Below the pieces are notes generated by a model. That model was not told the origin of the DNA. It worked only from the letters and a program-made list of their open reading frames with translations, and ran no database searches. Source: Arthrobacter sp. ISL-30 (GTDB taxonomy: Bacteria > Actinomycetota > Actinomycetes > Actinomycetales > Micrococcaceae). From it: DNA of 64,000 nt. The DNA is taken from contig NZ_JAGGPK010000039.1 in NCBI RefSeq assembly GCF_018613855.1, positions 1-64,000 on the forward strand, read 5' to 3'. Shown in pieces: positions 16,737 through 24,976 of this stretch. The position numbers were made by a program, and so were the translations under genes. Position 1 is the stretch's first letter; the number at the start of each line of letters is the position of its first letter.

Positions 16737-18089
16737 CTATTTCGATGCCCGGTCCAGGGACGCCTGGCCCTTGGCCTGCGCGTCCTTGAGCCTGTCCTGC
16801 AGCGCGGAATCACTCACGGAGCCGTTGGAAAGGTCCGGAATGGACTGCACTGTGACATTGAGGAGAGCAAGCTGGATGTCGCCCCATGCACCCGTGAACG
16901 GGGTGGCCTTGGACCTGGTTGCGGTGTCCGCAATGGGCTGCAGTGTCGGGCTGTCGAGCGATTTCAATGCCTCGGCGTTGGCGGGGAGGTCGCCGAAGAT
17001 CTTCTGGTAGTTGAGCTGCTCTTCCTTGGAGGTGATGAGCTTGATGTAGGCGAAGGCGAGGTCCTTCTGCTTGGAGTAGTCCGCCACCACGACGTTGTCT
17101 CCGGAAAGGATGCTTGCCGCGTTCTCAGCGTCCCCCTTGGGAGAGGTCTCGCCGGGGGCCGTGGTTGGCATGGTTGCATAGGCATACTTGCCAGCAACCG
17201 AAGACTTCTCAAGCGTCGGAACGGAGCTTGAGGTAGTCATCATCAGGTAACCGGCCTTGCCGGAGGCGAAGGCTGCCACGGCGTTGCTGTTGCTCCATCC
17301 GATGGAGGCTGGGTCCACCACCTTGTCCTTGGTCAGCCAGCCGAAGTAGGTCTCGTAGGCCTTCTTCACGGCGGGATCGTCAAGCTTCAACGACTTCCCG
17401 TCCACAATCGGGTTGCCGGCCTGGACGGACATCGCCCAGATGAACTTCCAGGGATCGAAGTTGTCCTTGTAACCGGTGGCCAGGCCGAAGGTTCCCGTTG
17501 CAGGATTCGTCAGCTTTTTTGCCTGCTCCGCCAGCTCATCCCACGTGGTGGCTGGCTTCTCGATCCCCGCAGCGGCGAGGAGTTCCTTGTTGTAGGCCAT
17601 GACGAACGGGCGGCTCACGAAGGGGATACCGGCCTGGTGCTCGTCATCGGGTCCCGAGATTCCAAGGGCTGCCTGGTTGAAGCGGTCCTTCCCGCCTACT
17701 TTCTTCCAGTCATCGTCGCTAAGGGTCACGAAGGCCTTGGTGGCGTACGCCGTGGGGGTGAAGGTGGTGCCGAGGCTGTACACGTCCGGCCCCTGGCCCG
17801 AGACCACGGATGTCTGGATCCGGGTCAGTTCGTCGTTTGCGGAAGCGAACGTTTCGAATTCAATGTCGGCGCCTGTTTCGGCTTTGAATTTGGCGCCAAT
17901 GTCCTTGAACCACTCCTTCTGCTGCTCGGAATACTGGCTGTTGACACCCGTCAGGACACTCAACTTCTTGCCTTTGCCGTCCACAGGTCCGTCGGCGCTA
18001 CCGGAGCTGCTTGCCCCGCCGCCGCAGGCGGTAAGGGCCAGGGCAGCGGCGGCCACTGCCGCAAACTTGGCTGACGATGCAAACCTCAT
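16737..18089 (-). CDS. Sugar-binding lipoprotein of a CUT1 ABC importer
   Basis: A 450-residue extracellular solute-binding protein (family 1). The signal peptide ends in the lipobox LTAC, followed by a GGG/Ser linker, so it is anchored to the outer face of the membrane. Typical family segments: FETFASANDELTRIQT, GQGPDVYSLGTTF, PFVMAYNKELLAAAGI and TWDELAEQAKKL. ATG 18089 was chosen because AAGGAGGAAACA precedes it directly and the lipoprotein signal begins there. First gene of the uronate operon, divergent from the LacI regulator; the operator lies in between. Confidence 0.93.
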   Translation of the reverse strand: MRFASSAKFAAVAAAALALTACGGGASSSGSADGPVDGKGKKLSVLTGVNSQYSEQQKEWFKDIGAKFKAETGADIEFETFASANDELTRIQTSVVSGQGPDVYSLGTTFTPTAYATKAFVTLSDDDWKKVGGKDRFNQAALGISGPDDEHQAGIPFVSRPFVMAYNKELLAAAGIEKPATTWDELAEQAKKLTNPATGTFGLATGYKDNFDPWKFIWAMSVQAGNPIVDGKSLKLDDPAVKKAYETYFGWLTKDKVVDPASIGWSNSNAVAAFASGKAGYLMMTTSSSVPTLEKSSVAGKYAYATMPTTAPGETSPKGDAENAASILSGDNVVVADYSKQKDLAFAYIKLITSKEEQLNYQKIFGDLPANAEALKSLDSPTLQPIADTATRSKATPFTGAWGDIQLALLNVTVQSIPDLSNGSVSDSALQDRLKDAQAKGQASLDRASK

Positions 18090-18178
18090 TGTTTCCTCCT
18101 TGGATACCCAATCACCCACGGTTGGTGGTGTGCGTCACATGGGCTTTCAGGCGTCGAGTCTATTTGGGATGGAAATGG

Positions 18179-18196
18179 TTGGCAAGCGATTGCCAA
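18179..18196. promoter_or_regulatory. LacI-family operator in the uronate divergent promoter region
   Basis: TTGGCAAGCGATTGCCAA is an 18-bp near-perfect palindrome with a central CG (one mismatched pair), the classic form for LacI/GalR proteins. It lies 90 bp upstream of the binding-protein start and about 100 bp upstream of the regulator start, so one site could control both directions. Confidence 0.7.
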
Positions 18197-18296
18197 AATT
18201 TGCCAGAAGTGATGCAATTTGAGGGAAGGGTCTTTTACGGCCAGCACCAACAACTGCCGAGGCACGTCTCCGGCCCTAGCCACGAAAGGCAATCAA

Positions 18297-19367
18297 ATGC
18301 CTCGAGCAGCCAATCAGGATCATGGGATTTCCGCTTCTGACCCCGCGGCCAGCACGGCAGCGGGGGCAGCGGACAGGGCACCCACAATCAAGGACGTTGC
18401 CGAAGTTGCCGGTGTTGCCACGTCGACGGTATCGCGCGCCCTATCCAACCCGGATCGCGTTAACCGGAGGACCCGCGAACGTATTGAACAAGTGGCCGCA
18501 CAGCTGAATTATGTGCCGAGTTCGCAGGCCCGCGGACTCAGCTCCGGACGGACGAACGCCGTCGCCTTGCTGGTGCCGGACGTGACCAACCCGTTCTATT
18601 TCGACATCATCCGCGGCACCCAGAACCAGCTCAAGGCGGCTGGCTACACGCAACTGCTGGTGGATACCGAAGAATCTGCCGAGATGGAACTTGATGCCCT
18701 CCAAAAAATGCGCAGGTCCGCGGACGGCTTCATCCTCGCAGCGTCGCGGCTAACGGATGCCCAACTCGCTGAGGTCTCGGACACCCAGCCCCTGGTGACC
18801 ATTAACCGCGCGTCGTCCAACACCCCAACGGTGGTGATCGATACGCCGTCGGCCATGATCCAGGCTCTTGAACACTTGGCCTCCCTTGGTCACTCAAGGA
18901 TCTGCTATGTCGGCGGACCTCCCACGTCCTGGTCCAATGCCAAGCGATGGAAGTCCTTCGAAGACGAGAGCCGTGATCGGGGCATGACCACCTTCCGCGT
19001 CGGGCCATTTGCTCCCAAGACGACGTCGGGGGCCGCCGCCGCCGATGCAGCAGCCCGTACCGGGGCAACGGCCTGCATTGTCTTCAACGACCTCCTCGCC
19101 ATCGGAATGCTGCAGCGCCTGCGGGAGCGGGGCATCCGAGTGCCGGAGGACATGAGCATCGTGGGCTGCGACGACATCTTCGGCGCGGACTTCTGCAATC
19201 CGCCCTTGACCACCATTGCCTCCCCGATCGAGCAGGCCGGGCGGGTGGCGGTTTCCATGCTGCTGGCCCAGCTCAATCCGCTCCAAGGTGGATCCAGCCG
19301 ACGCCTTGCAGTCATGCCCACGCATCTCACCGTGCGAGCGTCCACAGGGCCGGCCCCGACAGCGTGA
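18297..19367 (+). CDS. LacI-family transcriptional regulator of the uronate cassette
   Basis: A 356-residue regulator. After an unusually long Ala-rich N-terminal tail (about 30 residues) comes the LacI helix-turn-helix PTIKDVAEVAGVATSTVSRAL with the hinge-proximal YVPSSQARGLSSGRT, then a periplasmic-binding-protein-like sensor domain (VALLVPDVTNPFYF, DGFILAASR, VGCDDIFGADFCNPPLTTI). ATG 18297 has GAAAGG upstream. It is divergent from the ABC importer and the nearby palindrome is its probable operator. The likely role is repression in the absence of a uronate-derived inducer. Confidence 0.9.
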   Translation: MPRAANQDHGISASDPAASTAAGAADRAPTIKDVAEVAGVATSTVSRALSNPDRVNRRTRERIEQVAAQLNYVPSSQARGLSSGRTNAVALLVPDVTNPFYFDIIRGTQNQLKAAGYTQLLVDTEESAEMELDALQKMRRSADGFILAASRLTDAQLAEVSDTQPLVTINRASSNTPTVVIDTPSAMIQALEHLASLGHSRICYVGGPPTSWSNAKRWKSFEDESRDRGMTTFRVGPFAPKTTSGAAAADAAARTGATACIVFNDLLAIGMLQRLRERGIRVPEDMSIVGCDDIFGADFCNPPLTTIASPIEQAGRVAVSMLLAQLNPLQGGSSRRLAVMPTHLTVRASTGPAPTA

Positions 19368-19425
19368 AGGGCGGTGTCCGAGGATACAGTTGAGTGTTTC
19401 CGGCGCAGCTGACTAGGCTGAGTCC

Positions 19426-20247
19426 ATGCGCGAACTCCAGGCAAAGATCATTGAGGAAATGGGCGTCCAGCCCCGGATCGATCCTGCCGAGGAGGTGCGC
19501 AAGCGCGTTGGCTTCCTAAAGGAGTATCTCAAGGCGACCGGGACCAAGGGCTTTGTCCTGGGAATCTCGGGCGGACTCGATTCCTCCCTGGCCGGGCGGC
19601 TGGCCCAGCTCGCCGTCGAGGAGCTTGAAGCAGAGGGCATCGACGCCAACTTTGTCGCCGTCCGTCTTCCTTATGGCATCCAGCACGACGAGGACGATGC
19701 ACAGGCCGCCATGGACTTCATTCGCGCCAAGACCGACTGGACATTCAATATCTCAGCGGCTGTGGACGGTTTTGAGGACGAGTTCGAAAAGACCGCCGGC
19801 GCCTCCATTTCGGATTTCCATAAGGGAAACACGAAGGCGCGCGCGCGAATGACCGCCCAGTACGCCCTCGCAGGTGAGTACAACTACCTCGTGATCGGCA
19901 CGGACCACGGGGCCGAGTCTGTCACCGGTTTCTTCACGAAGTACGGCGACGGCGGGGCCGACATCCTGCCGCTGTTCGGCCTGAACAAGCGCCAGAACCG
20001 TGCACTGCTGGCCGAACTCGGCGCCCCCGCACGAGTGTGGGAGAAAGTGCCGACGGCTGACCTCCTCGATGGCACTCCCGGACGCACCGACGAAGACGAG
20101 CTCGGCGTCAGCTACGACCAGATCGATGATTACCTCGAGGGCCGGGAAATCCCTGAAGGTGCGGCCCAGGTCATTGAGCAGAAGTATCTGCGCACCCGCC
20201 ACAAGCGGACTGTTCCGGTTACCATCTTCGACACCTGGTGGAAATAA
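19426..20247 (+). CDS. nadE: NH3-dependent NAD+ synthetase
   Basis: Amidates nicotinic acid adenine dinucleotide to NAD+ with ATP and ammonia. A 273-residue single-domain form without the N-terminal glutaminase, as in E. coli NadE. The PP-loop SGGLDSS is at residues 48-54; the later conserved [20 protein letters not shown] and PTADLLDG segments are intact. It is monocistronic, 58 bp after the LacI gene, and converges on a D-amino-acid dehydrogenase remnant. Confidence 0.96.
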   Translation: MRELQAKIIEEMGVQPRIDPAEEVRKRVGFLKEYLKATGTKGFVLGISGGLDSSLAGRLAQLAVEELEAEGIDANFVAVRLPYGIQHDEDDAQAAMDFIRAKTDWTFNISAAVDGFEDEFEKTAGASISDFHKGNTKARARMTAQYALAGEYNYLVIGTDHGAESVTGFFTKYGDGGADILPLFGLNKRQNRALLAELGAPARVWEKVPTADLLDGTPGRTDEDELGVSYDQIDDYLEGREIPEGAAQVIEQKYLRTRHKRTVPVTIFDTWWK

Positions 20248-20251
20248 GGCC

Positions 20252-20389
20252 TCAGCGCCCGGCTGCGTAGGCGGCGATCGGAATTGCTGGAGTGCCACCC
20301 TCTATCAAGTCGGCCAACATCTCGGCCGAACCGCAGGCCATAGTCCAGCCGAGATGGCCGTGGCCGGTGTTGAAGTACAGGTTGGCGCC
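20252..20389 (-). pseudogene. dadA: Remnant of D-amino-acid dehydrogenase (DadA C-terminus)
   Basis: Reading the minus strand from 20389 to the stop at 20252 gives 45 codons. The translation begins [20 protein letters not shown], continues [12 protein letters not shown] and ends ...IAAYAAGR. This is the characteristic last segment of FAD-dependent DadA-type D-amino-acid dehydrogenases ([16 protein letters not shown]). No start, FAD-binding N-terminus or substrate domain is present. The fragment lies directly after, and in the same frame as, the stop codon (20390-20392) of the FadR-type gene. A deletion joining the regulator to the end of dadA is the simplest explanation. Confidence 0.82.
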
Positions 20390-21106
20390 TCAGGACAGGA
20401 AGCCGCGCAGGAGGGAGGCTGTGCCTTCCAGGTGTTCGATGGTTGCACGCTCCGCCGCCGCGGCGTCTCCCCGAAGAATGGCGTCGGCGATTTCAGAATG
20501 CTGCTCGTTTCCATGCTCCAGATTGGTGCTGAGCAGGGGTATGCGGTCCAGCAACTCATTGAGCCTGGCACGGGTTTCCGCGACGGCACTCACCAAGCTG
20601 GCCGATCCTGACAATTCGGCAATGGCAATGTGGAACCTAGCATCGCGCGGGCGATAGCCCTCGGCAGGCGCGGAGTTCACCTCTGACAGGCAGACCTGCA
20701 AATGACGGCGGGCCGCGGCGGATAAGTCGGCCTTGGCCGCTAGCTCTGCGGCAGCGGGTTCAATGATGCTCCGGAACAGCAGCACGTCCTCGACTTCGGC
20801 GGCATCCAGCGGGCCCTTGTCTTTCTTTTGCTGCACAGCTGTGGTGGAAACATACGTTCCGCCATACCGTCCGCGCTGGACCTCAAGGTAGCCGGCGCTT
20901 TGCAATTCCCCCAGGGCGTCGCGCAAGGTGGCCCGCGAAACCCCCAACTGTTCGGCCAGCTCGCGTTCGGGGGGCAGCTTCTCGGCGGGCGCAAAGATGC
21001 CCAGCTTGATGGTCTGCAGGATGTGCTCGATCGTCTCTTCGAAGGCGTTGCCACCCCTGACGGGGCGCAGCACAGAGAAAGTGGGGCCAAACGGAGAGTC
21101 CGGCAC
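20390..21106 (-). CDS. GntR/FadR-family transcriptional regulator of the amine cluster
   Basis: A 238-residue regulator with a winged helix (ERELAEQLGVSRATLRDALGEL, about 45-70) and an FCD effector domain (DARFHIAIAELSGS, histidine ligands further on). The start is GTG 21106, with AGGAGGA eight bases upstream; the longer frame lacks such a site. It is divergent from the amine permease gene with 266 bp between, which suggests control of the gamma-glutamylation operon. The C-terminus is followed in frame by the dadA remnant, so the gene may once have been next to a D-amino-acid oxidising enzyme, but the FCD domain itself looks complete. Confidence 0.85.
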   Translation of the reverse strand: MPDSPFGPTFSVLRPVRGGNAFEETIEHILQTIKLGIFAPAEKLPPERELAEQLGVSRATLRDALGELQSAGYLEVQRGRYGGTYVSTTAVQQKKDKGPLDAAEVEDVLLFRSIIEPAAAELAAKADLSAAARRHLQVCLSEVNSAPAEGYRPRDARFHIAIAELSGSASLVSAVAETRARLNELLDRIPLLSTNLEHGNEQHSEIADAILRGDAAAAERATIEHLEGTASLLRGFLS

Positions 21107-21297
21107 TATCGCTTCCTCCTGTCCAAGTCGAGCCCGCAAGATCCGGGCCTGCGCTGACTACTTCATGCTACCCGGGCATGGCCGCAAAGGTCATCAAAGA
21201 AACCATTGACATAGTGGGAAACATGGCGGGATGAGATGTTTTGAGCGTAAACCCTTGACGCGGCGATGATCTCGTTTCAGACTTTGAAGCACACTTT

Positions 21298-21313
21298 GGA
21301 CTAAAAACAGTCC
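21298..21313. promoter_or_regulatory. Candidate operator upstream of the amine permease
   Basis: GGACT-AAAAAC-AGTCC is an inverted repeat centred 67 bp before the permease ATG, in the region divergent from the FadR-type gene. A TTGACA box (21206) and a TTGACG box (21254) lie upstream. Weak pattern evidence only. Confidence 0.3.
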
Positions 21314-21372
21314 TTTAGGGTCCGATAGCTTGAAACTTTGCCACAGGCATTCCTCAGACGTAAGGAACACGC

Positions 21373-22806
21373 ATGGAAGCAGTGCGCCAGCCCATTGGCG
21401 GCGAGGACGAGTATCTGCAGCATCGGCGGCTGAAACGAGGTGCGGCGGGCTGGATCCTGCTGGCAGGCCTCGGCGTGGCCTACGTCATTTCCGGAGACTT
21501 TGCCGGCTGGAACCTGGGGCTCGCCCAAGGCGGCTGGGGCGGACTGTTGGTTGCCTTCGTATTGATGGCGGTCATGTACACGTGCATGGTCTTCGGTCTG
21601 GCGGAGCTTTCCTCCACGCTCCCGACGGCGGGTGCCGGCTATGCGTTCGCCCGTCGAGCGCTGGGACCCCTTGGAGGTTTCGCCACAGGCGTGGCCGTCC
21701 TCATCGAATACGCCGTGGCGCCGGCGGCAATCGCGACTTTTATCGGCGGTTACATAGAGGCTCTTGGCCTGTTTGGACTCACGAATTCCTGGCCGGTCTA
21801 CCTCGTCACGTACGTGATCTTCGTCTGGATCCACCTCAGGGGAGTGGGCGAAGCACTGAAAATCATGTTTGCCATCACTGCCGTTGCAACAGTAGCCCTG
21901 ATAGCGGCAGCCATCGGGCTCCTGCCCAAGTTCGAGCCTTCCCGGCTGTTCGACATCGTGCCGGACGGATCGGCAGGTTCCAGCGCTTTCCTTCCGATGG
22001 GAATCAGCGGCGTGCTCGCGGCACTGGTGTATGGCATCTGGTTCTTCCTGGCCGTCGAAGGCGTTCCGCTCGCTGCCGAAGAAACCTCAAACCCCAAGAA
22101 GGATATGCCGCGAGGGATCATCGTTGCCGTTGTTGTCCTGGTGGTGTTCGGCGCACTCATGCTGGTACTCGTTCCCGGCGCGGCCGGATCCCAGGCCATG
22201 AGCGAATCCGACAACCCCCTCCCAGAGGCTCTGCGCGTCGCCTACGGGGGCAACACCCTTCTGGCTGACTTCATCAATTACGCCGGACTCGCCGGCCTTG
22301 TAGCCAGCTTCTTCTCCATCATCTACGCCTATTCACGCCAACTCTTCGCGCTCTCCCGGGCGGGCTACCTGCCGCGTTGGCTCTCCCTCACGGGAGCCCG
22401 ACGTACCCCCTACTGGGCACTGATCGTCCCCGGCACCATTGGCTTCCTGCTGGCAGCGGTGATCCAGGACGGGGCTTTGCTGATCAACATCGCAGTCTTC
22501 GGGGCCACCGTCTCCTATGTACTGCTCAATCTCTCCCACATCGTCCTGCGCAAGAAGGAACCAGGGCTGGAACGCGGTTATCGGACGCCGGGCGGAATCG
22601 TCACCACGTCGATCGCCCTCGCTCTGTCCGCTGTCGCAGTGGTGGCAACGTTCGTCGTCGACGTTTTTGCCGCCTCCATAACCGCCCTCATCTTTGCCGC
22701 CGCGCTCCTTTACTACTGGTTCTACAGCAGGCATCGGATTGTGGCCGGCGCTCCCGAAGAAGAATTTGCCCAACTGGCCCGGGCAGAGGCCGAACTGAAG
22801 TCCTAG
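21373..22806 (+). CDS. APC-family amine permease, ethanolamine-permease-like
   Basis: A 477-residue cytoplasmic-membrane transporter of the amino acid-polyamine-organocation superfamily with about 12 hydrophobic segments. The first membrane segments (GVAYVISGDFAGWNLGLAQGG, then LMAVMYTCMVFGLAELSS, then PTAGAGYAFARRALGP) resemble bacterial ethanolamine permeases (Eat type), and LAAEETSNPKKDMPRG is the usual APC signature after TM6. It leads an operon with a GlnA-like ligase, a PuuD-like hydrolase, an aldehyde dehydrogenase and an SDR, so it probably brings in the amine that is then gamma-glutamylated. Ethanolamine is the best guess; other small amines or amino alcohols are possible. Confidence 0.85.
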   Translation: MEAVRQPIGGEDEYLQHRRLKRGAAGWILLAGLGVAYVISGDFAGWNLGLAQGGWGGLLVAFVLMAVMYTCMVFGLAELSSTLPTAGAGYAFARRALGPLGGFATGVAVLIEYAVAPAAIATFIGGYIEALGLFGLTNSWPVYLVTYVIFVWIHLRGVGEALKIMFAITAVATVALIAAAIGLLPKFEPSRLFDIVPDGSAGSSAFLPMGISGVLAALVYGIWFFLAVEGVPLAAEETSNPKKDMPRGIIVAVVVLVVFGALMLVLVPGAAGSQAMSESDNPLPEALRVAYGGNTLLADFINYAGLAGLVASFFSIIYAYSRQLFALSRAGYLPRWLSLTGARRTPYWALIVPGTIGFLLAAVIQDGALLINIAVFGATVSYVLLNLSHIVLRKKEPGLERGYRTPGGIVTTSIALALSAVAVVATFVVDVFAASITALIFAAALLYYWFYSRHRIVAGAPEEEFAQLARAEAELKS

Positions 22807-22851
22807 GCCGAGTCCCTCCCATTTCCCAACGAAGCACCACATAGCGGAGCC

Positions 22852-24231
22852 ATGATGAATATTCAGAGTAAACAACCGAACCAGCAGCTATCTGTAAGCA
22901 AGCTGCGGGAGCTCGTGGCAGCCGGCGAGATCGATACCGTGATCGTTGCCATCACGGACGCCCTGGGGAGGCTGCAGGGCAAGCGCTGTGGCGCACGCTC
23001 ATTCCTTGAGGACGTCCTGGACCACGGCGCCGAGGGCTGCAACTATCTGCTCGCCGTCGACGTCGAGATGAAAACCGTAGACGGCTACGCCATGTCCTCC
23101 TGGGAAACCGGGTACGGCGACATGGTGATGCTTCCGGACGTCGCCACGCTTCGCCTCGTCCCGTGGCTTGAAGGCACCGCGATCGTGCAGTGCGACGTAC
23201 TGTGGACTGACCGGACACCAGTTGCCGCCTCACCCCGACAGATCCTGAAGGCCCAGATCGAACGGCTCGAAAAGCTCGGCTACCGCGCCCACGCGGGGAC
23301 CGAGCTGGAATTCCTCATGTTCAACGACTCCTACAGCCAGGCCTGGCACAAGAACTACACCGGCCTCACCCCTGCCACGCAGTACAACGTGGACTACTCG
23401 CTACTGGCCACGGCCCGCCTTGAACCGGTTATCCGCTCCATCCGCACCAACATGGAAGCGGCCGGACTGATAGTCGAATCATCCAAAGGCGAATGCAACC
23501 TGGGCCAGCAGGAAATCACCTTCCGCTTCGACGAGGCCCTCGCTGCATGCGACAAACACACGTTCTATAAGAACGGTGCGAAGGAAATCGCCGACCAGCA
23601 CGGCAAGAGCATCACGTTCATGTCCAAGTTCAATGAGCGCGAAGGGAATTCCTGCCACATCCACTTCAGCCTCACTGATCTGGACGGCAATCCCGTCCTC
23701 GCCGGGGATGGTGAACACGGCTTCAGTCCCGTCATGGAACGCTTCGTGGCCGGACAGCTGGCGGCGCTTCGGGAACTGACATACTTCCTCGCACCCAACA
23801 TCAACTCTTACAAAAGGTTCGTGGAAGGCAGCTTTGCACCCACTGCAATCGCCTGGGGACTGGACAATCGCAGCTGCGCGCTCAGGGTGGTGGGACACGG
23901 GCGGGGCCTGCGCACGGAAAACCGGGTGGGCGGCGGTGACGTGAATCCCTACCTCGCCGTTGCCGCCATGATTGCCGCCGTCATCCATGGCCTGGAAAAC
24001 GAGCTGCCGCTTCCGGCGATCACCAAGGGCAACGCCTACGAATCCGATGCCAAACGCCTGCCCACCACCCTGCGGGACGCCCGCGACCTTCTGGCAGAAA
24101 GCAGCATTGCCCGGAAGGCCTTCGGCGACGACGTCGTGGATCACTACGTCCACGCGGCAGGAGTTGAACTGGCCGCTTACGACGGCGCCATCACCGACTG
24201 GGAGCGTGTTCGTGGCTTCGAACGACTCTGA
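22852..24231 (+). CDS. Glutamine-synthetase-like gamma-glutamyl-amide ligase (GlnA3/GlnA4 type)
   Basis: A 459-residue protein with the full GS fold: an N-terminal beta-grasp region, then ATP/glutamate motifs (TELEFLMF, KGECNLGQQEITFRFD, NSCHIHFSL, NSYKRFVEGSFAPTA, RVVGHGRGLRTENR). The tyrosine segment that is adenylylated in GSI-alpha (NLYDLPPEE) is missing. Streptomyces GlnA3 and GlnA4 make gamma-glutamyl-polyamines and gamma-glutamyl-ethanolamide instead of glutamine. The neighbours (permease, PuuD-like hydrolase, ALDH) point to that type here, not to ammonia assimilation. ATG at 22852 or 22855. The stop lies inside the next gene, so the two are coupled. Confidence 0.88.
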   Translation: MMNIQSKQPNQQLSVSKLRELVAAGEIDTVIVAITDALGRLQGKRCGARSFLEDVLDHGAEGCNYLLAVDVEMKTVDGYAMSSWETGYGDMVMLPDVATLRLVPWLEGTAIVQCDVLWTDRTPVAASPRQILKAQIERLEKLGYRAHAGTELEFLMFNDSYSQAWHKNYTGLTPATQYNVDYSLLATARLEPVIRSIRTNMEAAGLIVESSKGECNLGQQEITFRFDEALAACDKHTFYKNGAKEIADQHGKSITFMSKFNEREGNSCHIHFSLTDLDGNPVLAGDGEHGFSPVMERFVAGQLAALRELTYFLAPNINSYKRFVEGSFAPTAIAWGLDNRSCALRVVGHGRGLRTENRVGGGDVNPYLAVAAMIAAVIHGLENELPLPAITKGNAYESDAKRLPTTLRDARDLLAESSIARKAFGDDVVDHYVHAAGVELAAYDGAITDWERVRGFERL

Positions 24232-24976
24232 TACCTACCGTCCCCGGATCGCGTTGACGAGCTATTTCCAAGAGGCCTCCTGGGGCGTGTGGAACACGAC
24301 GGCGGCGATTCTCCCGGGAGCGTATGTTGAGGCTGTGGTTGCGGCCGGAGGAACACCGATCCTGCTCCCGCCAAGAGGTACGGACGAATCCGTCCTGGAC
24401 CTCGTGGATGGACTCATCGTAGTGGGCGGTCCCGACGTCGACCCTTCCCTCTACGGGGCAGAGCCGCACCCCAAAACCAAGTCCCAGCCTCTACGGGACC
24501 GGCACGATTCCCTGCTGACCAGCGCCGCACTTGACCGTGGGCTCCCCCTGTTCGCGATCTGTCGTGGCGCCCAGATCCTGAACGTCAACCTGGGCGGCAC
24601 GCTGATCCAGCACATCCCGGACATCAACCCGACGGCCAACTACCAACCCGCTCCGGGTGTCTATGGGGCGGTGGATTTCAGAACCAGTCCGGGGAGCCTG
24701 ATCCACGGTTTCCTGGGTGATTCCGCCACGGCCCCCTGTTACCACCACCAGGCCGTTGATTCACTGGGCAGGGGCCTTCGTGTCACCGCGCGATCAGCGG
24801 ACGGAACCGTCCAGGCGCTGGAGAGCAACCACGGCGGCTGGGTCCTGGCAGTCCAGTTCCATCCGGAACAGAACCCCGGTGACCTACGGCTGTTCCGGGG
24901 ATTCGTGGAAGCTGCGGCAGGATTCCGGGCAAACAACAACCTAACCAACACTACGAAAGCGATGTTTCCCGCATGA
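24212..24976 (+). CDS. Gamma-glutamyl-amide hydrolase (PuuD-like class I amidotransferase)
   Basis: A 254-residue class I glutamine-amidotransferase-like hydrolase. The nucleophile elbow is FAICRGAQ with Cys117; the catalytic His-Glu pair is in QFHPEQ near the C-terminus; DGLIVVGGPDVDPSLYG is a PuuD signature. GTG 24212 is chosen: GGAG lies seven bases upstream, and the start overlaps the ligase stop by 20 bp. In the Puu pathway this enzyme removes the gamma-glutamyl group after the amine has been oxidised. Here it would release glycine if the amine is ethanolamine. The next gene begins four bases before its end. Confidence 0.88.
   Translation: MASNDSDTYRPRIALTSYFQEASWGVWNTTAAILPGAYVEAVVAAGGTPILLPPRGTDESVLDLVDGLIVVGGPDVDPSLYGAEPHPKTKSQPLRDRHDSLLTSAALDRGLPLFAICRGAQILNVNLGGTLIQHIPDINPTANYQPAPGVYGAVDFRTSPGSLIHGFLGDSATAPCYHHQAVDSLGRGLRVTARSADGTVQALESNHGGWVLAVQFHPEQNPGDLRLFRGFVEAAAGFRANNNLTNTTKAMFPA

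Noticed and set aside
20252..21139. Insertion-sequence activity as the cause of the dadA remnant
   Set aside because: No transposase fragment, terminal inverted repeat or target duplication is visible around the junction; a simple deletion explains it.
22852..24231. Housekeeping glutamine synthetase (glnA)
   Set aside because: The adenylylation-site segment is missing and all neighbours belong to amine breakdown; a GlnA3/GlnA4-type ligase fits better.
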